Part shown: positions 45,088-53,793 of the stretch, piece by piece
How positions within the stretch are numbered: the first letter of the stretch is position 1
Layout: every line of letters begins with the position of its first letter
The notes under the pieces: generated by a model
Told to the model about the DNA's origin: nothing
What the model saw: only the letters and a program-made list of their open reading frames with translations
Databases searched by the model: none
Made by a program: the position numbers and the translations under genes
Source: Pseudomonas benzenivorans
GTDB lineage: Bacteria; Pseudomonadota; Gammaproteobacteria; Pseudomonadales; Pseudomonadaceae
Direction: 5' to 3'
Assembly (NCBI RefSeq): GCF_024397895.1
Contig: NZ_CP073346.1
Span: 2,418,001-2,482,000 of the forward strand
Length of the DNA stretch: 64,000 bases

Positions 45088-47151
45088 CTAGGGCTGCCGG
45101 TCAAGGGCGTCCGCCCGCCCGCGCGCCAGCTCGAACATCCGCTGCTCCACCCGATCGATCAGCTTGTGACTCTCCGCCGGCTCCAGTACGCCCTCGTCCG
45201 CCAGGTGTTGCACCGCATCGCGCTGCCGATTGAGCAGCAAGCGCAGCGCCGTGTAGCTCTCCAGCTGGCCGACCGCGGCGCCATGGTCGCGCCGCAGTTG
45301 CGCCAGGCACTGCCGCGCCTGTTGCAGATTGGCGTCGATCTGCCGTTGCGCGGCATCGGCCATGGCCGGGTCCGGGGCCAGGTCGGCGGCCAGGGCCCGC
45401 ATCGCCTGCTGGGCCTGCAGGTAGCCGCGCAGGGTGCCGTAGACGGCGGCCAGGTGACGAAAGCGCGTGCGATGCAACCAGCCCCAGCGCGCCAGGCGCT
45501 CGAGCCAGGGCGGATCGGACCACAGCGCCAGCAGCTTGGGCCGCGGCCCCAGCTCGGGCGTGCCGTCCAGCGCCGCCTCCACCGCCTCCACCAGGCGCCC
45601 CGCCGCGCCATGATCGAGCAGCCCCAGGCCGAACTGGTTCCAGTAGCTCTGCCGCTCGCTCTCCAGCAGCTGGCGCTTGTAGAAGATCTCCAGGTCCTCC
45701 TCCGGCCCCGGATCGCTGGCCTCGAACTGCGGACTCAGGCGCAGCCCCTCGAGGCTGCGCTCGATGCTCGCCCAGTCGGCGTGGGCGAGCAGTTCGTCCT
45801 TGCGCAGGAAGCTGAGCAGATCGGCCACCTCGGCGTGAATCAGCCCCTCGGCCTTGACCACCGTGGCGCGCTTGGCCGCCGGCAGCTGGGCCAGGCCGAG
45901 GAACTGCAGCAGGGCGCTGATGGTGCCGCCGTTGATCACGATGGTCAGCACCACCAGGCCGGCGGTGAGGAACAGCACCTGTTCGCGGATCTCCGCGGCG
46001 ATCTGGCTCTGCTGCGCCACCGACAGCGCCAGGGCCAGGGCCACCGCGCCGCGCAGGCCGCCCCAGGTCAGGACGATGGCCTTGTCGCGGGTCAGGCCGA
46101 TGCCCAGGCGCGCCAGCAGCGGCGACAGCAGGGCGATGGTGGTGCCGCGAATCAGGTTGACCCCGATATAGAGCAGCAGCAGGCTCAGCCACATGCCCAG
46201 CGACGGCAGCGCCACCAGGCGGGCGATGATGATGCCGACCAGGAGAAAGATCAGGGTGTTGAAGATGTAGGCCAGCATCTCCCAGAAATGCCGCAGGTAG
46301 TGCATCACCTCCGGGCTGAAACGGGTGCGGCCGACGCCGGCCAGCAGCACCGCGGTGGTCACCACCGCGACCACGCCGGAGGAGTGGAAGCCGTGTTCGG
46401 CGACGATGAAGCCGAGGTAGGCCGCGGCGATGGTCACCACGGTTTCCAGCACCGCGTCGTTGAACACCTTGCCGACCCAGAGCACCACCACCGCCGCCAC
46501 CAGCAGCCCCACCAGGGCGCCGACGCAGACCACGCGCAGGAATTCCAGGCCGACCTCAGCGACCCCGCTGTCGGTCACGCTGCCCAGGACCATGCCGTAG
46601 AACAGCACGAAGAACACGATGGCGGTACCGTCGTTGAGCAGCGACTCACCCTCGATCAGGGTCTCCAGGCGCTTGCGCGAACTCTGCTCCTTGAGCAGCG
46701 AGACCACCGCCACCGGGTCGGTGGCGCTGACCAGGGCGCCGAACATCAGCGCCACCGGCCAGCCCCAGTCCAGCGGCAGCGCCAGGCGCACCAGCAGCGC
46801 GGTGAGCAGGGTCGCGATGATCAGCCCGGGCACCGCCAGCAGGGCGATCTGCGGCAGCATGCGGCGAAACAGGTGCACCTCCATGGCGAAGGCGGACTCG
46901 AAGATCAGCGCGGGCAGAAACAGGAAGAGGATCAGCTGCGGCTCGATGCCGGCCACATGCTCGATGCTCTGGCCGAACTCCCCGGCCCAGGACGGCAGCC
47001 AGGGTTGCTGCGCCACGGCGCCGAGCGCCAGCCCGAGCAGCAGCAGCGCCACCGAATAGGGCACCCGGCTGCCGTGCAGCAGGAAGCGCAGCAACGCCCC
47101 GCTGAGCAGGGCGAAGACTGTAAACAACAGAATCGCCAGACCGTTCGACAT
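45088..47151 (-). CDS. CPA1-family Na+/H+ antiporter with long C-terminal region
   Basis: The protein has 687 residues. About twelve membrane segments fill the first 415 residues. NhaP/NHE-type motifs: FLPALIFESAFAM, GALVSATDPVAVVSLLKE (the ATDP motif with the ion-binding region) and LIEGESLLNDGTAIVFF. The C-terminal 270 residues are cytoplasmic and helical, as in SOS1-like or YjcE-like members, with no recognised nucleotide-binding domain. It exchanges Na+ or K+ for H+ across the inner membrane, for pH and salt balance. Confidence 0.93.
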   Translation of the reverse strand: MSNGLAILLFTVFALLSGALLRFLLHGSRVPYSVALLLLGLALGAVAQQPWLPSWAGEFGQSIEHVAGIEPQLILFLFLPALIFESAFAMEVHLFRRMLPQIALLAVPGLIIATLLTALLVRLALPLDWGWPVALMFGALVSATDPVAVVSLLKEQSSRKRLETLIEGESLLNDGTAIVFFVLFYGMVLGSVTDSGVAEVGLEFLRVVCVGALVGLLVAAVVVLWVGKVFNDAVLETVVTIAAAYLGFIVAEHGFHSSGVVAVVTTAVLLAGVGRTRFSPEVMHYLRHFWEMLAYIFNTLIFLLVGIIIARLVALPSLGMWLSLLLLYIGVNLIRGTTIALLSPLLARLGIGLTRDKAIVLTWGGLRGAVALALALSVAQQSQIAAEIREQVLFLTAGLVVLTIVINGGTISALLQFLGLAQLPAAKRATVVKAEGLIHAEVADLLSFLRKDELLAHADWASIERSLEGLRLSPQFEASDPGPEEDLEIFYKRQLLESERQSYWNQFGLGLLDHGAAGRLVEAVEAALDGTPELGPRPKLLALWSDPPWLERLARWGWLHRTRFRHLAAVYGTLRGYLQAQQAMRALAADLAPDPAMADAAQRQIDANLQQARQCLAQLRRDHGAAVGQLESYTALRLLLNRQRDAVQHLADEGVLEPAESHKLIDRVEQRMFELARGRADALDRQP

Positions 47152-47327
47152 GGCTCGCTCCCCGAGTCAGGGCAGGCGCAGGCCTATCCGTGCTCTGGAG
47201 CCAGGCAGCTGGCACGAAAGGGACACCTAGCTTCAAGCATAGGCAAAGGTGGGTTCTTGCGGCCGGTCAGGCCCGACGCACGGGCCCAGTAGGCTGCGCC
47301 ATGGGCACCACGGGCAACCTGGCTTTT

Positions 47328-47344
47328 GGTGCGCGCAGCGCACC
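47328..47344. repeat. REP-like half element
   Basis: The inverted repeat GGTGCGC facing GCGCACC, followed by CTATGCGCGC, resembles the arms of the larger palindrome at 54817-54879. It lies in the gap between the antiporter and the DUF3299 gene. Confidence 0.4.
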
Positions 47345-47367
47345 CTATGCGCGCGGATCGCCGTCCT

Positions 47368-47901
47368 TTAGAGGTCCGCCTCCTCTACCAGGCGCACCGA
47401 GCCGGCATCCAGGGCATAGGCCGCGTCGGCCAGTTCGTTGCTGACCGGCTCGACCCGCAAGGTACCGCTGACCCACAGCGGCGCGTAGATATCCGCCAGC
47501 TCGATTCCACGCGGATAGCGCACCAGCACCAGCTGGTTCGGCGGCGGCGGCGGCACGTGGATGCAGGCACCGGGATAGGGCACCAGGAAGAACAGGGTGC
47601 TGCGGCCTTCGGCATCGCTTTCCAGGGGCACCGGATAGCCGCCCAGGCGGACCGGCTTGCCGTCCAGGGTCGCCACCGTCTTGGCCGAGTACATCACCGG
47701 CGGCAGGCTCTGGTCCTGCTGCCTGAGGCCGCCGGGGGTGTAGAAGGCGCCATCCTGCTCCGCGCCGTCGTGGCTGATCTCAGGCATGGCCTCCAGAGCC
47801 TGGCGGTCCGCTTCCGGCATCAGCTCCAGCCAGTCGAGTTCGGCCGGCTCGGCCAGCGCCAGGTGACTGAGCAACAGCAGGGGCAGCAGCAGGTAACGCA
47901 T
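47368..47901 (-). CDS. DUF3299 exported protein
   Basis: The protein has 177 residues from the ATG at 47901 (MRYLLLPLLLLSHLALAEPA); a GTG 12 bases upstream is possible. A signal peptide is clear. The DUF3299 pattern is present: VRLGGYPVPLESDAEGRSTLFFLVPYPGACIHVPPPPPNQLVLV and WVSGTLRVE, with a Cys-x-His-Val motif of the type found in this family. Such proteins are sometimes linked to ABC lipoprotein-export or copper loci, but no partner gene lies beside this one. Function is unknown. Confidence 0.85.
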   Translation of the reverse strand: MRYLLLPLLLLSHLALAEPAELDWLELMPEADRQALEAMPEISHDGAEQDGAFYTPGGLRQQDQSLPPVMYSAKTVATLDGKPVRLGGYPVPLESDAEGRSTLFFLVPYPGACIHVPPPPPNQLVLVRYPRGIELADIYAPLWVSGTLRVEPVSNELADAAYALDAGSVRLVEEADL

Positions 47902-47939
47902 GGAGGGTCTCACCGCATTGGAAAGGGAGGGGGCTGGAC

Positions 47940-48185
47940 TCAGCCCTTCTTGATCGCGCCGTAGAGGATCAGCAGGACGATGGCACCGACCACCGCACCG
48001 ATGAAACCGGCCGACTGGCCGACCTGGTAGATGCCCAGCGCCTGGCCGCCGTAGGTGGCGGCGATGGCGCCGCCGATACCCAGCAGGATGGTCATGATCC
48101 AGCCCATGCTGTCGTCGCCGGGCTTGAGGAAGCGTGCGATCAGGCCAACGCTCAGGCCGATGATGATGGTGCCAATGATGCCCAT
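47940..48185 (-). CDS. GlsB/YeaQ/YmgE-family small membrane protein
   Basis: The protein has 81 residues and three hydrophobic segments. It carries the family signature: GIIGTIIIGLSVGLIARFLKPGDD, then GWIMTILLGIGGAIAATYGGQALG and a last segment ending in ILYGAIKKG. These small inner-membrane proteins are often stress-induced, and their function is not settled. It lies just upstream of the DUF3299 gene on the same strand, with a 38-base gap, so the two may be co-transcribed. Confidence 0.9.
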   Translation of the reverse strand: MGIIGTIIIGLSVGLIARFLKPGDDSMGWIMTILLGIGGAIAATYGGQALGIYQVGQSAGFIGAVVGAIVLLILYGAIKKG

Positions 48186-48281
48186 GAAGGTACTCCGAAT
48201 AGGTGGCCGGGAGTCACGCAGCGGTCGCTGCGTGGCGCTATGCCATCAGACGGGTTTGAACCCAGGAGGTTCCATGAACGA

Positions 48282-48308
48282 TTCGGCGCCGCCCCGGGCG
48301 GCGCCGAA
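48282..48308. terminator. Palindromic hairpin downstream of purK
   Basis: A perfect inverted repeat, TTCGGCGCCGCCC facing GGGCGGCGCCGAA, has almost no loop and starts 9 bases after the purK stop on the minus strand. It is very GC-rich and lacks a long T-run, but the position suggests a terminator for purEK. Confidence 0.65.
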
Positions 48309-48316
48309 CAGTCGCC

Positions 48317-49402
48317 TCAGGCCTTGACGATCAGCGCCTGAACGGCGGCGATCTTGTCGTCCAGGGTGGTGCGATCGACGCAGCGCAGGGTGGCGTGGCC
48401 GACCTTGCGGCCGACCTTGAAGGCCTTGCCGTAGTGGTGCAGGTGGCAATCGTCGATCGCCACGACCTTGTCGACCGCCGGCACTTCACCGATGAAGTTG
48501 AGCATGGCGCTCTCGCCGAGCTTGGCGGTCGAGCCCAGCGGCAGGCCGGCGACGGCGCGCAGGTGGTTCTCGAACTGGCTGCACTCGGCGCCTTCGATGG
48601 TCCAGTGCCCGGAGTTGTGCACCCGCGGGGCGATCTCGTTGGCTTTCAGGCCGCCGTCGACCTCGAAGAACTCGAAGGCCAGCACGCCGACGTAATCCAG
48701 CTTGCTCAACACGCGGCCGACGTAGTCCTCGGCCAGGGCCTGCAGCGGGTGATCGGTGCTGGCGATCGACAGGCTGAGGATGCCGCTGTCGTGGGTGTTG
48801 TGCACCAGCGGGTAGAAGCGCGTCTCGCCATCGCGGCCGCGCACGGCGATCAGCGACACTTCGCCGCTGAACGGCACGAAGCCCTCGAGGATGCACGGCA
48901 CGCTGCCCAGCTCGGCGAAGGCGTCGACCACGTCCGCAGGCGCACGCAGGACCTTCTGGCCCTTGCCGTCATAGCCCAGGGTGCGGGTCTTGAGCACCGC
49001 CGGCAGGCCGATGCTCAGCGCCGCGGCGTCCAGGTCGGCCTGGCTCAGTACGTTGGCGAACTCCGGCGTGGGAATCCCCAGGTCCTTGAACATCGACTTC
49101 TCGAACCAGCGGTCGCGGGCGATACGCAGGGACTCGGCGCAGGGGTAGACCGGCACGAACTGGGAGAGGAAGGCCACGGTCTCGGCCGGCACGCTCTCGA
49201 ACTCGAAGGTCACCAGGTCGACCTCGTCGGCCAGCTGGCGCAGGTGGTCCTGGTCACCGTAGTCGGCGCGGATATGCTCGCCGAGGGCCTGGGCGCAGGC
49301 GTCCGGCGCCGGGTCGAGGAAGGCGAAGTTCATGCCCAGCGGAGTGCCCGCCAGGGCCAACATGCGGCCCAGCTGACCGCCACCGATTACACCGATTTTC
49401 AT
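48317..49402 (-). CDS. purK: N5-carboxyaminoimidazole ribonucleotide synthase PurK
   Basis: The protein has 361 residues with an ATP-grasp fold. Motifs: IGVIGGGQLGRMLALAG at the N-terminus, VDLVTFEFESVPAETV, LKTRTLGYDGKGQKVL (ATP-grasp lid), EVSLIAVRGRDGE, and NEIAPRVHNSGHWTIEGA. It makes N5-CAIR from AIR, bicarbonate and ATP in de novo purine synthesis. It follows purE on the same strand, with a gap of about 148 bases, and is the expected partner. Confidence 0.97.
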   Translation of the reverse strand: MKIGVIGGGQLGRMLALAGTPLGMNFAFLDPAPDACAQALGEHIRADYGDQDHLRQLADEVDLVTFEFESVPAETVAFLSQFVPVYPCAESLRIARDRWFEKSMFKDLGIPTPEFANVLSQADLDAAALSIGLPAVLKTRTLGYDGKGQKVLRAPADVVDAFAELGSVPCILEGFVPFSGEVSLIAVRGRDGETRFYPLVHNTHDSGILSLSIASTDHPLQALAEDYVGRVLSKLDYVGVLAFEFFEVDGGLKANEIAPRVHNSGHWTIEGAECSQFENHLRAVAGLPLGSTAKLGESAMLNFIGEVPAVDKVVAIDDCHLHHYGKAFKVGRKVGHATLRCVDRTTLDDKIAAVQALIVKA

Positions 49403-49550
49403 CTAGAAAGCCCCTTTCACCAGGTGGCGAGACCCGGCAGTTGTGCGTCGAGCGCCGCTCAAAACGCGGAGTTTACACCCAGGTCGAACGCGTGCCGAGC
49501 CAGGCACGACGCGCCCGGGCGCCGTGCCGAACACTCGGCGGGAGCGGCCC

Positions 49551-50042
49551 TCAGGCCTGACGCGGGTCCGGATTGTCCAGCACGGTCTCGGTCTGTTCCT
49601 GACGGAACTTCTTCAGCGCCGCGTGGAATTCCGGGTGCTGGTGGCCGAGGATGCTCGCCGCCAGCAGCGCCGCGTTGACCGCACCGGCCTTGCCGATGGC
49701 CAGGGTGGCGACCGGCACGCCGGCCGGCATCTGCACGATCGACAGCAGCGAATCGACACCCGAGAGCATCGACGACTGCACCGGCACGCCCAGCACCGGC
49801 AGGTGGGTCTTGGCCGCGCACATGCCGGGCAGGTGGGCAGCGCCGCCGGCACCGGCGATGATCACCTGGATGCCACGGCCTTCGGCCTCTTCGGCGTACT
49901 GGAACAGCAGGTCCGGGGTGCGGTGGGCGGAGACCACCTTGACCTCATGGGGAATGCCCAGCTTTTCCAGCATCTCGGCGGTGTGGCTAAGGGTGGACCA
50001 GTCGGACTTGGAGCCCATGATCACGCCAACCAGTGCGCTCAT
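49551..50042 (-). CDS. purE: N5-carboxyaminoimidazole ribonucleotide mutase PurE
   Basis: The protein has 163 residues, class I PurE. Motifs: [44 protein letters not shown] and [33 protein letters not shown]. It converts N5-CAIR to CAIR, the step after PurK. A hairpin followed by a T-rich stretch lies 44 bases upstream on the same strand, so expression may depend on read-through (see the leader feature). Confidence 0.97.
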   Translation of the reverse strand: MSALVGVIMGSKSDWSTLSHTAEMLEKLGIPHEVKVVSAHRTPDLLFQYAEEAEGRGIQVIIAGAGGAAHLPGMCAAKTHLPVLGVPVQSSMLSGVDSLLSIVQMPAGVPVATLAIGKAGAVNAALLAASILGHQHPEFHAALKKFRQEQTETVLDNPDPRQA

Positions 50043-50086
50043 CGTCGTGCCTCTTCATCAGGCGCCTGTCGGCGCGTCAAAAACCA

Positions 50087-50113
50087 ACAAGCCACGCACA
50101 GGGCGTGGCTTGT
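50087..50113 (-). terminator. Terminator-like hairpin in the purE leader
   Basis: On the minus strand an 11-base perfect stem (ACAAGCCACGC facing GCGTGGCTTGT) is followed by TTGGTTTTTG and then the purE start 44 bases on. It looks like an intrinsic terminator pointing toward purE. It may attenuate purE transcription or end an upstream short RNA. Confidence 0.6.
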
Positions 50114-50494
50114 CATGTTTGGGTCAAACCCGCGAGCCGGCGGATTTTAAGGCGGCGCAGTATAACGTAACGCCACAAATAGCGCCCCCCCTGCATGACC
50201 GTCCGTCGCCAGGCACTGAGCCATACCTTCGCTGGTGGCCCCTGTCGCCCCAATAGCCGCTGCGTTGCGCCCTGCTCCTCAGCCAGTGGCCCAGGCCATG
50301 CCGCTGAAAAGGGTGCGTAGCTTGCCACCCTAGCTGCCGTCGAGACTTGGACGACAGCGAGAATCGAAGCGACTTGCGAAGGGTGGGCAGCGCTTTGCTG
50401 GCCTGCCCGTGAGAGGGGCGGAGCGAAGGGTGGCCAGTTCTTATATATGCTGAACCTGTAGACCTGTCCCGTTTACGCCAGGGAGAACAGCGCA
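50114..50494. promoter_or_regulatory. Gap between divergent purE and the VOC gene
   Basis: About 380 bases hold no convincing gene. A TATA-like stretch at 50159-50175 (GTATAACGTAACGCCAC region) could be a minus-strand promoter for the purE leader. A second AT-rich stretch near 50440-50455 (TTATATATGCTG) could be a plus-strand -10 region for the VOC gene. The middle part is GC-rich, with several GAAGGGTGG repeats of unknown meaning. Confidence 0.4.
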
Positions 50495-50854
50495 ATGAAC
50501 CAGCACGATAAGCTCAACTACGTCGAGTTTCCGGCCAAGGACCTGGCCGCGACCAAGGCATTCTTCCAGGCCGCGTTCGGCTGGGTCTTTACCGATTACG
50601 GCCCCGAGTACACGGCGTTTGCCGATCAGGGCCTGGATGGCGGTTTCTTCAAGTCCGAACTGTGCGCCTCACAGGACCGGGGCAGCGCGCTGATGGTGTT
50701 CTACAGCGCCGCCCTGGAGGAAACCCAGGCCAAGGTCGAGCGGGCCGGCGGGCGGATCAGCAAGGCCATCTTCGCCTTCCCCGGCGGTCGGCGCTTTCAC
50801 TTCATCGAGCCCAGCGGCAACGAGTTTGCCGCGTGGAGCGACATCGGCGACTAG
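50495..50854 (+). CDS. VOC (glyoxalase/bleomycin resistance-like) protein
   Basis: The protein has 119 residues, one VOC module. It begins KLNYVEFPAKDLAATKAFFQAAFGWVFTDYGPEY and ends with FHFIEPSGNEFAAWSD. This pattern, with a metal-type Glu near each end, is shared by many small dioxygenase-like or lyase-like proteins. No specific substrate can be named. AGGGAG lies ahead of the start. The gene is convergent with the regulator that follows. Confidence 0.85.
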   Translation: MNQHDKLNYVEFPAKDLAATKAFFQAAFGWVFTDYGPEYTAFADQGLDGGFFKSELCASQDRGSALMVFYSAALEETQAKVERAGGRISKAIFAFPGGRRFHFIEPSGNEFAAWSDIGD

Positions 50855-51847
50855 CTAGCGCTCGCCGCCGCGCTGCTGGCTGTTGAAGCGCCGCCGGTAG
50901 GCGCCCGGCGCGATGCCGACCCGCTGCTTGAACAGGCGGCGGAAGGAGCTGGCGTCCTCGTAGCCCACCTGCTGGGTGATGCGCTCGAAGTTCTCCTGCC
51001 CGCCCTCCAGCAGGTGCTTGGCCCGCTCGATGCGCAGGTTCTGCAGGTACTGCCCGGGGCTCTGCCCGGTGGCGTCCTTGAAGCGCCGGATCAGGCTGCG
51101 CGGGGTCAGGGCGAAGCGGTCGGCGACCTGCTCCAGGGCAATGGGCTCGGCCAGGTGCTTCTCCAGCCAGATCTGCACCTTCAGCACCTCCTGGTCCTGG
51201 TGGGTCTTGTCGAACGGGCCGCTCATGTAGGGCGTCTGGCTGCGCTCGGCGCTGTCGACCAAGAGTTTCTTCGAGCACTCGGCGGCCAGCTGGGGCGAGG
51301 CGAAGCGGCGGATGATGTGCAGCAGCAGGTCGCTGCCGGTGGTCGAGCCGGCCGAACAGAGCAGCAGGCCATCGTCGGTCACCGTGCGCTCGGCCTGCAG
51401 CCGCACCCGCGGGAAGTGCCGGGCGAACTGCTCGGCGAAGATCCAGTGGGTGGTGGCGCGCTTGCCGTCCAGCAGGCCGGCCTGGGCGGTGACGAAGGTG
51501 CCGGTGCACATGCTGGCGATATAGCCGTTGCGGCCATGGTGATGGCGCAACCAGGCGCACACCGGGCCCATCTCGGGCAGTACCGCGAGGATGTTGAACA
51601 TGAAGCCCGGCACTATGACCAGGTCGCTGTCCTCGACCTCGGCCAGGGCCTTGTGCGGCGTCAGGCGCAGGCCGCCGGTGCAGGTCACCGGCGCACCGTC
51701 GATGGACACGCTCTGCACCTCGAAGGGGGCGGGGCCGGCACCACCGGTGGCGAACTGGTGCAACACGTTGGCGCACTCGAGGAACTCCAGGGCCGCCGAT
51801 ACGCTGGTGGCCGAGCAACGATCGGCCATCAGAACCGTCACCTTCAT
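50855..51847 (-). CDS. GlxA-type AraC-family regulator with DJ-1/PfpI domain
   Basis: The protein has 330 residues. An N-terminal DJ-1/PfpI (class I amidotransferase-like) domain covers about residues 1-170, with DLVIVPGFMFNIL and YIASMCTGTFVTAQAGLLDGKRATTHW, in which the Cys of the nucleophile elbow is kept. A C-terminal AraC domain spans about 215-320 (LAEPIALEQVADRFALTPRSLIRRFKDATGQSPGQYL, RITQQVGYEDASSFRRLFKQRVG). Regulators of this type control catabolic genes such as those for betaine, carnitine or arginine. Its stop codon abuts the VOC gene end and its target is not obvious. Confidence 0.92.
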   Translation of the reverse strand: MKVTVLMADRCSATSVSAALEFLECANVLHQFATGGAGPAPFEVQSVSIDGAPVTCTGGLRLTPHKALAEVEDSDLVIVPGFMFNILAVLPEMGPVCAWLRHHHGRNGYIASMCTGTFVTAQAGLLDGKRATTHWIFAEQFARHFPRVRLQAERTVTDDGLLLCSAGSTTGSDLLLHIIRRFASPQLAAECSKKLLVDSAERSQTPYMSGPFDKTHQDQEVLKVQIWLEKHLAEPIALEQVADRFALTPRSLIRRFKDATGQSPGQYLQNLRIERAKHLLEGGQENFERITQQVGYEDASSFRRLFKQRVGIAPGAYRRRFNSQQRGGER

Positions 51848-52033
51848 CGCAATGTCCTCACTTCCCTGCCTCGCCTAGCTTTTTCAACGGCCTGCTAGCC
51901 GCGCTTTTCGCACGTATTTCGTCATTTTCACCCATGGTGAGCCCGTCCCCCGCTGCCTAGCATGGCGCCCCACCAGGGGATGAGAGGCGCCGCCACGGGC
52001 GACTTCGTACCATGGTCCAAGAGGAGCGCGGCG

Positions 52034-52891
52034 ATGAAACATACAGCCTATCGACTGTTCAAAAAACCCTTCTTCGGCCGCTTCATGCGGCCCTGGCGCT
52101 GGCCGGACGGTATCGACCAGGGGCCCTGGCAGCGCCTGAGCATCGCCAGCGGCTCCGGCGCCCGCCTGGCCGCCCTGCTGGCCGAGGCCCATGCGCCCGA
52201 GGCCAAGGGCGCGGTGCTGCTGGCCCACCCCATGGGCACGGCAGCCAAGGGCTTCTGGCTGAAACAGGGCCACGCCGAGCTGCTGCGCCGGGCCGGCTAT
52301 CACGTGATGCTGTTCGACCTCAACGGCTTCGGCGAGAGCAGCTCCACCACCATGGACTACCCCCTGGACGTGCTGGCCGCCGGCCAGGCCCTGCAGGCGC
52401 GCTACCCGCAACTGCCGCTGGCGCTGCTCGGCGCCTCCATGGGCGCGGCCATGAGCGTCTGCGCCCTGGCCCAGGCCGGACATCCGTTCAAGGCCGCGGT
52501 GCTCGAGTCGGCCTTTCCGACCCTGCTGCACTTCTGGCGCCGCTACCCCATTCCCCGGCTCGGCATCCAGTTGTCCAGGCTGCTCTATCCGGCCGGCGAG
52601 CGGCGCCTGCGCCCGCTCCATGCCGCCACCCGGCTGGTGGGCCAGCCGCCCCTGCTGCTGATCTACGGCGAAGACGACCCCTACACCCCGGTGCGGGACG
52701 GCCGGCAGCTGCACCAGGCCCTGGCCCAGGCCACCCATAGCGAGTTCTGGCAGGTGCCGGGGGCCCAGCACACCCTGGCCTATGCGGCGCAGCCCGAGGC
52801 CTACGCGCAGCGGGTGAGCGCCTTCCTCGACAGTCATCTGGCCGCTCAGGGCCACCCCCATAGCCACGCCATCGCCCAACCAGAGGAATGA
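52034..52891 (+). CDS. Alpha/beta hydrolase
   Basis: The protein has 285 residues from the ATG at 52034, which has AGAGGAG upstream; the frame is open further but without a good start. Hydrolase motifs: GAVLLAHPMGTAAKGFW (oxyanion region), FDLNGFGESS, nucleophile elbow LLGASMGAAM, the Asp region YGEDDPYTP and the His region VPGAQHTLAY. The triad Ser, Asp, His is complete. Its end overlaps or abuts the thioesterase gene, so the two are probably an operon. The substrate is unknown; a lipid or ester is plausible given the partner. Confidence 0.85.
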   Translation: MKHTAYRLFKKPFFGRFMRPWRWPDGIDQGPWQRLSIASGSGARLAALLAEAHAPEAKGAVLLAHPMGTAAKGFWLKQGHAELLRRAGYHVMLFDLNGFGESSSTTMDYPLDVLAAGQALQARYPQLPLALLGASMGAAMSVCALAQAGHPFKAAVLESAFPTLLHFWRRYPIPRLGIQLSRLLYPAGERRLRPLHAATRLVGQPPLLLIYGEDDPYTPVRDGRQLHQALAQATHSEFWQVPGAQHTLAYAAQPEAYAQRVSAFLDSHLAAQGHPHSHAIAQPEE

Positions 52892-52893
52892 CC

Positions 52894-53688
52894 ATGAATT
52901 TTGCCGACCTGCTGCACGCCGCCTGCGCCTCATCCCCCACCCAGGTGCAGATTCCCGAGCACTGGGGCCAGGGCCGGGCCACCTTCGGCGGCCTGCTGGC
53001 CGCCTGCCTGTTCGAGAAGATCCGCCCGCGGGTGGCCGCCGAGCGGGCGCTGCGCTCGCTGATGGTTTCATTCGTCGCCCCGGTGGCACCCGGTGCCCTG
53101 GATGTGCAGGTCAGGGTGCTGCGCGAAGGCAAGGCGGCGACCCAGGTGCAGGCCACGGCCTATCAAGACGATCAGCCCTGCGTGGTGATGCTGGCCAGCT
53201 TCGGCGGCGACCGCGCCTCGGCCGTGAGCGTGGCGGCCATGTACGCACCGACCACCAGGAGCCCGGAAGCCGCAACGCAGTTTCCCTTCATCCCCGGCCT
53301 GACGCCGGACTTCACCCAGCACTTCGACTACCGTTACGCGGTCGGCAAGATGCCCTTCATGGGCGGCCGGGAGCCCCACCTGGGCGGCTGGATTCGCCTG
53401 CGCGAGCCGGGCGACCAGGTGGCCGGGGTGGCCGAACTGCTGTGCCTGCTGGATGCCTGGCCGCCGGCGGTATTCAGCCTGCTCAAGGCCCCGGCCGCCG
53501 GCAGCACCCTGACCTGGAGCCTCGGCTTCGTCGAGCGCCCCGAGGCCTGCACGGGCGGCGACTGGTGGCAGTACCTGGCCGACATCCAGCATGCCGCCAA
53601 CGGCTACAGCCATATCGATGCCACCCTGTGGGACCGGCACGGCCATACGGCGCTGGTCAGCCGCCAGACGGTCAGCGTCTTCGCCTGA
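52894..53688 (+). CDS. Acyl-CoA thioesterase, TesB-like double hotdog
   Basis: The protein has 264 residues; the start at 52894 has AGAGGAA at good spacing. N-terminal hotdog: HWGQGRATFGGLLAACLFEKI and SLMVSFVAPVAPGALDVQVRVLREGKAATQVQATAYQDD. C-terminal hotdog: GGWIRLREPGDQVAGVAELLCLLDAWPPAVFSLL and ending DATLWDRHGHTALVSRQTVSVFA. This is a TesB-like thioesterase of the type with Asp in LLDAWPP. It is likely co-transcribed with the upstream hydrolase. Confidence 0.87.
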   Translation: MNFADLLHAACASSPTQVQIPEHWGQGRATFGGLLAACLFEKIRPRVAAERALRSLMVSFVAPVAPGALDVQVRVLREGKAATQVQATAYQDDQPCVVMLASFGGDRASAVSVAAMYAPTTRSPEAATQFPFIPGLTPDFTQHFDYRYAVGKMPFMGGREPHLGGWIRLREPGDQVAGVAELLCLLDAWPPAVFSLLKAPAAGSTLTWSLGFVERPEACTGGDWWQYLADIQHAANGYSHIDATLWDRHGHTALVSRQTVSVFA

Positions 53689-53793
53689 ACGAGCAGCGCT
53701 CGGCGCAACGCGGCACGACCGGGGGTGACCGCACAACAGACGCGGTATGCTTCTTGCTGTCTATCGGTCACCCAAGGCCCGCGGAAATCGCCG

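Noticed and set aside
45166..47292. Long plus-strand open frame opposite the Na+/H+ antiporter
   Set aside because: It is His/Gln/Arg-rich without a domain; the minus strand encodes a well-formed antiporter.
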